From: Candidatus Halobonum tyrrellensis G22
GTDB lineage: Archaea; Halobacteriota; Halobacteria; Halobacteriales; Haloferacaceae
Assembly (NCBI RefSeq): GCF_000495475.1
Contig: NZ_ASGZ01000064.1
Span: 1 to 64,000 of the forward strand
Reading direction: 5' to 3'
Length of the DNA stretch: 64,000 nucleotides
Under the pieces are notes generated by a model. It was given only the letters and a program-made list of their open reading frames with translations. It made no database searches and was not told where the DNA came from. Position numbers and translations under genes: made by a program. Shown piece by piece: positions 61,075-64,000 of the stretch (its first letter is position 1; every line of letters begins with the position of its first letter).

Positions 61075-61716
61075 CTACTCGTAGCGCGCGACCGCCCTGA
61101 CCGGCGCGCCGTCGCCGCCCGCGAGGTTCAGCGGGAACGCGAGGAACTCGAACCGGTCGGGCAGTCCCGCGAGACCGGTGAGGTTCTCGAATATCAGCCG
61201 GTCGTCGCCCAACAGCGCGTGGTGGGCGGGGACGCCCGCGGGTTCGTCCGGCGGCGCGTCGTCCGTCGGCGTCGGGTCGACGTTGAGCGCGTCGACGGCG
61301 ACGTCGTACCCCCGGTCGGCGCAGAACGCCGCCGCGTCGGCCGTCAGGTACGGGTGGTCGACGTACCGGTCCTCGCCCCAGTGGTCGTCCCACCCCGTCT
61401 GGACGACCAGCAGGTCGGCGTCGACGGCCGGGAGCGCGTCCGCCCCGATGGGCGCGCGGGGGGCGCGTCCCCGGCAGTCGACCCGGACCGCGTCGCGGAC
61501 GAACCGGTCGACGCCGAGGGCGTCGACGTCCCGACCGTCGGGTTCGGTGTGACTCGGCGCGTCGACGTGCGTACCCGTGTGGCTCCCGCACGCGACGGCC
61601 GACACGCGGTAGCCGTCCGCCTCGTGGGTCGCGTGGGGGTCGACGCGCACCTCGGGGTCGCCGGGGAACACCGGCATGCCCGACTCGACTGCGTGCGTGA
61701 GGTCGCGGTGGTTCAC
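61075..61716 (-). CDS. cyclase-family metal-dependent hydrolase
   Basis: Starting at the GTG of VNHRDLTHAVESGMPVFPGD gives 213 residues; an in-frame GTG eight codons upstream (61740) is possible. The family motif HxGTHxDAP appears as SHTGTHVDAPSH, with His46, His50 and Asp52 as metal ligands. LTHAVESGMPVFPGDP is the usual cyclase start, and LLVVQTGWDDHW and PAHHALLGDDRLIFENL are typical later blocks. Members hydrolyse formylkynurenine, isatin or cyclic amides and lactones. Its proximity to codA/codB may point to nitrogen-compound use rather than sugar. Not resolved. Confidence 0.85.
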   Translation of the reverse strand: MNHRDLTHAVESGMPVFPGDPEVRVDPHATHEADGYRVSAVACGSHTGTHVDAPSHTEPDGRDVDALGVDRFVRDAVRVDCRGRAPRAPIGADALPAVDADLLVVQTGWDDHWGEDRYVDHPYLTADAAAFCADRGYDVAVDALNVDPTPTDDAPPDEPAGVPAHHALLGDDRLIFENLTGLAGLPDRFEFLAFPLNLAGGDGAPVRAVARYE

Positions 61717-62054
61717 GGTCGTACCTCCGCGAGCGGACACAAAACCGCTGTGCCGACCCCGCTCCGACGACGGGTCACCGACCGCCCGTCCCGAACTCCC
61801 GTGGGATTCGCCTCGCCATCGCCGCCGGTTCCGCTCCGTTCCGACTGCTCGGGGGTGGATCCGACCGATCGCGAACCGAACCGGGGGCGGAATCTGACGT
61901 TTACGCGTATGTACACCCCGAGCGGATCGGTAACCCCTACCCAGTCCTATTACAGATATACCGGTGTAACGGGTGGGGGCCGGTCACCGACGGGAGTGGT
62001 CGCGGCCGGCGGTCGGGAGACTCCCGGCGGTGCGCCGTGGGCGACGGCCCGGCG
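61717..62054. other. 338-bp intergenic region without a gene
   Basis: It lies between two minus-strand genes. It contains a GGTTTTGTG box close to the cyclase-family start and an AT-rich stretch (61940-61970) with TTACA...TGTAA arms. No coding frame is credible. Confidence 0.6.
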
Positions 62055-63344
62055 TCAGCGCCCGTAGTCGACCGACCGCGCCTCCCCGTCGCGGTACACC
62101 TCCGTCTCCGCCGGCCGGGTCCGCGCCACCGCCTCGCCGCGGTGGAGCACGAGCGTCCGCGGCGCGCGCGTCCGCAGGGCGTCGAACGGCGTCGGCGCGT
62201 CGTAGACGACGAGCGACCCCTCCGCGCCCTCGGTGAGCCCGTAGTCGTCGTCGTCCACCCCGAACACCGCCGCGTTGGCGTCGGTCAGCATCTCCCACAG
62301 CGTCGGCACGTCGCCGTGGCCGCTCATGTGCGCGTAGTGGAGCAGGATGAACGCCGCGTCGAGTTGGTCGGCGACGCCGTAGTGGTACCACGGGTCGAGC
62401 ACCGAGTCGTGGCCGACGCCGACGGTCACCCCCGCCTCGCGGAGTTCGTCGACGCGGGTGTGTCCGCGCCGGCGCGGGTAGTCGTCGTACCGCCCCTGGA
62501 GGACGATGTTGTCCGGCGGGTTGGTGACGACGGAGACGCCGGCCTCCGCGAGCAGCGAGCACACCTTCCGCGCGTACGCGTTGGGGTACGAGTGCATCGC
62601 GGTGGCGTGGCTCGCGGTGACGCGGTCGCCGATCCCCCGCTTGAGAGCCTCGCTCGCGAGCGTCTCGGTGAACCGCGACCCGGGGTCGTCGGTCTCGTCG
62701 ATGTGCAGGTCGACCGGCAGGCCGTGGCGTTCGGCGGCGTCCATCGCCACCTCGACGGCGGCGACGCCGTCCTCTCGGGTGTGTTCGTTGTGCGGGATGC
62801 CCCCGACCACGTCGACGCCCATCCCGACCGCCTCGCGGAACAGGTCCTCGTGGCTCTCGTCGGTGAGGAGGCCGTCCTGGGGGAACGCGACCACTTGGAG
62901 GTCGACTACGTCGGCCACCTCCTCGCGGAGTTCACACAGCGCCTCCACCCCGGTCAGGCTGGTCTCGGTCGTGTCGGCGTGCGTCCTGACGCGCGTGACG
63001 CCGTGGCTCACCAGCCACTGTATCGTCCGCGTCGCGCGCTCCTTCACCCCCTCCTTCGTCAGCGACTCCTTGCGGTCGGCCCAGATATCGATCCCCTCCG
63101 CGAGCGTCCCCGACTCGTTCCAGCGGGGGTCGCCCGCGGTCCCCGTCGCGTCGAGGTGGATGTGCGGTTCGGTGAGGCTCGGCGTCACCAGTCGACCCCC
63201 GGCGTCGTACCGGCGGTCGGCGGCGACGGCCGCCGGGTCGCTCTCCCCCGCGTCGCGGACCGCCTCGACCCGCCCCTCGGCTACCTCCACGTCCACGCGC
63301 CGGCCGTCGAGCGTGCGGGCGTCCCGCAGCAAGTACTCTCCCAT
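62055..63344 (-). CDS. codA: cytosine deaminase (amidohydrolase)
   Basis: This 429-residue protein starts MGEYLLRDARTLDGRRVDVE. Metal ligands are His61 and His63 in EPHIHLDAT; VDLHIDETDDPGSRF, TASHATAMHSYPN and GVGHDSVLDPWYHYG supply the other catalytic residues (the cytosine-deaminase HIDE and HDSV-DPWY pattern). It converts cytosine to uracil with ammonia release. The permease gene of the NCS1 family is divergent and 106 bp away, the classical codB/codA pair. The link to pectin use is not evident. Confidence 0.93.
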   Translation of the reverse strand: MGEYLLRDARTLDGRRVDVEVAEGRVEAVRDAGESDPAAVAADRRYDAGGRLVTPSLTEPHIHLDATGTAGDPRWNESGTLAEGIDIWADRKESLTKEGVKERATRTIQWLVSHGVTRVRTHADTTETSLTGVEALCELREEVADVVDLQVVAFPQDGLLTDESHEDLFREAVGMGVDVVGGIPHNEHTREDGVAAVEVAMDAAERHGLPVDLHIDETDDPGSRFTETLASEALKRGIGDRVTASHATAMHSYPNAYARKVCSLLAEAGVSVVTNPPDNIVLQGRYDDYPRRRGHTRVDELREAGVTVGVGHDSVLDPWYHYGVADQLDAAFILLHYAHMSGHGDVPTLWEMLTDANAAVFGVDDDDYGLTEGAEGSLVVYDAPTPFDALRTRAPRTLVLHRGEAVARTRPAETEVYRDGEARSVDYGR

Positions 63345-63450
63345 GCAGGCAGAGTCGCGGCCCGGGTGAAAACCCTGCCGTCCGCCGGCCGAGTTGACGC
63401 TTCCGATATTCTTATGCTCCGAGCTGCGGGCATCCGCACGTCACCAGAGA

Positions 63451-64000
63451 ATGTCGTCACAAACGTCCTCGGAACGGTTGAAACGGTTCGTGTTCGGGCG
63501 TTCGGAACTCGACGACCCCGACTGGCCGGTCGACCACGTCCCCGAGAGCGAGCGGCGGGGGCTGTGGAGCATCTCGGCGGTGCTGTTGGGGTTCGTCTTC
63601 TTCGCCGGCACCATCTACGCCGGCGCGGAGGTTGGCACCGCCGTCGGGTTCGGGCGGATGCTCGGCGCGATGGGGGTTGGGTACGCCATCCTCGGTGCGT
63701 ACGTGGCGACCCTCTGTGCGATCGGCGCGAAGGCCGGACTGACGACGGTACTGCTCTCGCGGTACACGTTCGGCCGCCTCGGCGCGAAGTGGGCGGACCT
63801 CCTCCTCGGCGGGACGCAGGTGGGCTGGTTCGCGGCGACCATCCCGATGGTCGCCGAACCGACGGCGCGCTTCTTCGGTGTCGACACGCCGACGTGGGTG
63901 GCCGCGCTGATCCTCGCGTGGGGCGTGCTCCACCTCGCGACGGCGTACGTCGGCTACGATGGGATGGAACTGCTCTCGAAGGTGGCGGTTCCCGCGCTCG
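63451..64000 (+). CDS. codB: NCS1-family cytosine/purine permease (partial, C-terminus outside window)
   Basis: This reading frame runs 183 codons from the ATG at 63451 to the window edge. After a 40-residue hydrophilic N-terminus, membrane segments start at LWSISAVLLGFVFFAGTIYAGAEVG (about 39-63), then AMGVGYAILGAYVATLCAIGAKAG, LLLGGTQVGWFAATIP and VAALILAWGVLHLATAYVG. The early PVDHVPESERRGLWS is typical of NCS1 transporters. Divergent from cytosine deaminase, so cytosine is the likely substrate. A TTCTTATG box lies at about 63408-63415. Confidence 0.85.
   Translation, partial: MSSQTSSERLKRFVFGRSELDDPDWPVDHVPESERRGLWSISAVLLGFVFFAGTIYAGAEVGTAVGFGRMLGAMGVGYAILGAYVATLCAIGAKAGLTTVLLSRYTFGRLGAKWADLLLGGTQVGWFAATIPMVAEPTARFFGVDTPTWVAALILAWGVLHLATAYVGYDGMELLSKVAVPAL

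Overview
The window is about 64 kb of very GC-rich, densely coding DNA from a halophilic archaeon (class Halobacteria). The evidence is: strongly acidic proteins rich in Asp and Glu; twin-arginine (Tat) signals on the exported proteins; archaeal TTTATA/CTTATA-like boxes placed about 25 nt before start codons, as in leaderless transcripts; several coenzyme F420-type enzymes; and archaeal-style IclR regulators. I cannot name the species. I saw no tRNA, rRNA, CRISPR array, insertion sequence or replication origin.

Nearly everything belongs to the use of pectin-type plant or algal polysaccharide, meaning polygalacturonate and rhamnogalacturonan. Positions 1-9.2 kb hold uronate metabolism: a UxaA/GarD-type sugar-acid dehydratase cluster, a GH4 enzyme with the CHEV motif of alpha-galacturonidases, a uronate-dehydrogenase-like SDR and a mandelate-racemase-type dehydratase. 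Positions 9.4-17.6 kb hold a Tat-exported pectate lyase, a second enolase-superfamily dehydratase, a Gfo/Idh oxidoreductase, an aldo-keto reductase, a DapA-family aldolase/dehydratase and an unrecognised 660-residue protein. Positions 17.7-25.9 kb hold IclR regulator 1, a ThuA plus CBM9-like pair, an F420:NADP reductase, a sulfatase, a luciferase-like F420 enzyme, a shikimate dehydrogenase and a GH105 unsaturated-uronyl hydrolase. Positions 25.9-26.8 kb are decayed sequence with a lectin-domain remnant.

Positions 26.8-36.9 kb look like an L-rhamnose module: L-lactate oxidation proteins (LutC and a LutB-CCG fusion), an amidohydrolase (possible lactonase), L-rhamnose mutarotase, an FAH-family hydrolase, IclR regulator 2, a rhamnonate-dehydratase-like enzyme and an MDR dehydrogenase. 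Together with the SDR at 48.9 kb they could run an oxidative diketo-hydrolase route from L-rhamnose to pyruvate and L-lactate. Positions 37-56.7 kb hold two tandem beta-helix proteins, two oligogalacturonate-lyase-like (PL22) proteins, a complete Opp/Dpp-type ABC importer, a GH28-like protein, a GH78 alpha-L-rhamnosidase and an SGNH esterase. Positions 56.9-61.7 kb hold another Gfo/Idh enzyme, a dienelactone-hydrolase-type hydrolase, an MDR dehydrogenase and a cyclase-family hydrolase. The end of the window carries cytosine deaminase and an NCS1 permease.

The implied division of labour: the exported pectate lyase and one beta-helix protein cut polymer outside the cell, the ABC importer with its Tat-lipoprotein receptor takes up oligomers, and signal-less PL22, GH105, GH28, GH78 and GH4 enzymes finish the job inside. 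The regulatory layer is the most unusual part. Two different perfect or near-perfect inverted repeats recur in intergenic DNA. TCCGA-N5-TCGGA occurs four times around IclR 2 and the rhamnonate/MDR divergent promoter. GTTCCC-N5-GGGAAC and near variants occur about seven times around IclR 1 and in the 57.9-58.6 kb gap. They are good candidates for the operators of the two IclR proteins.
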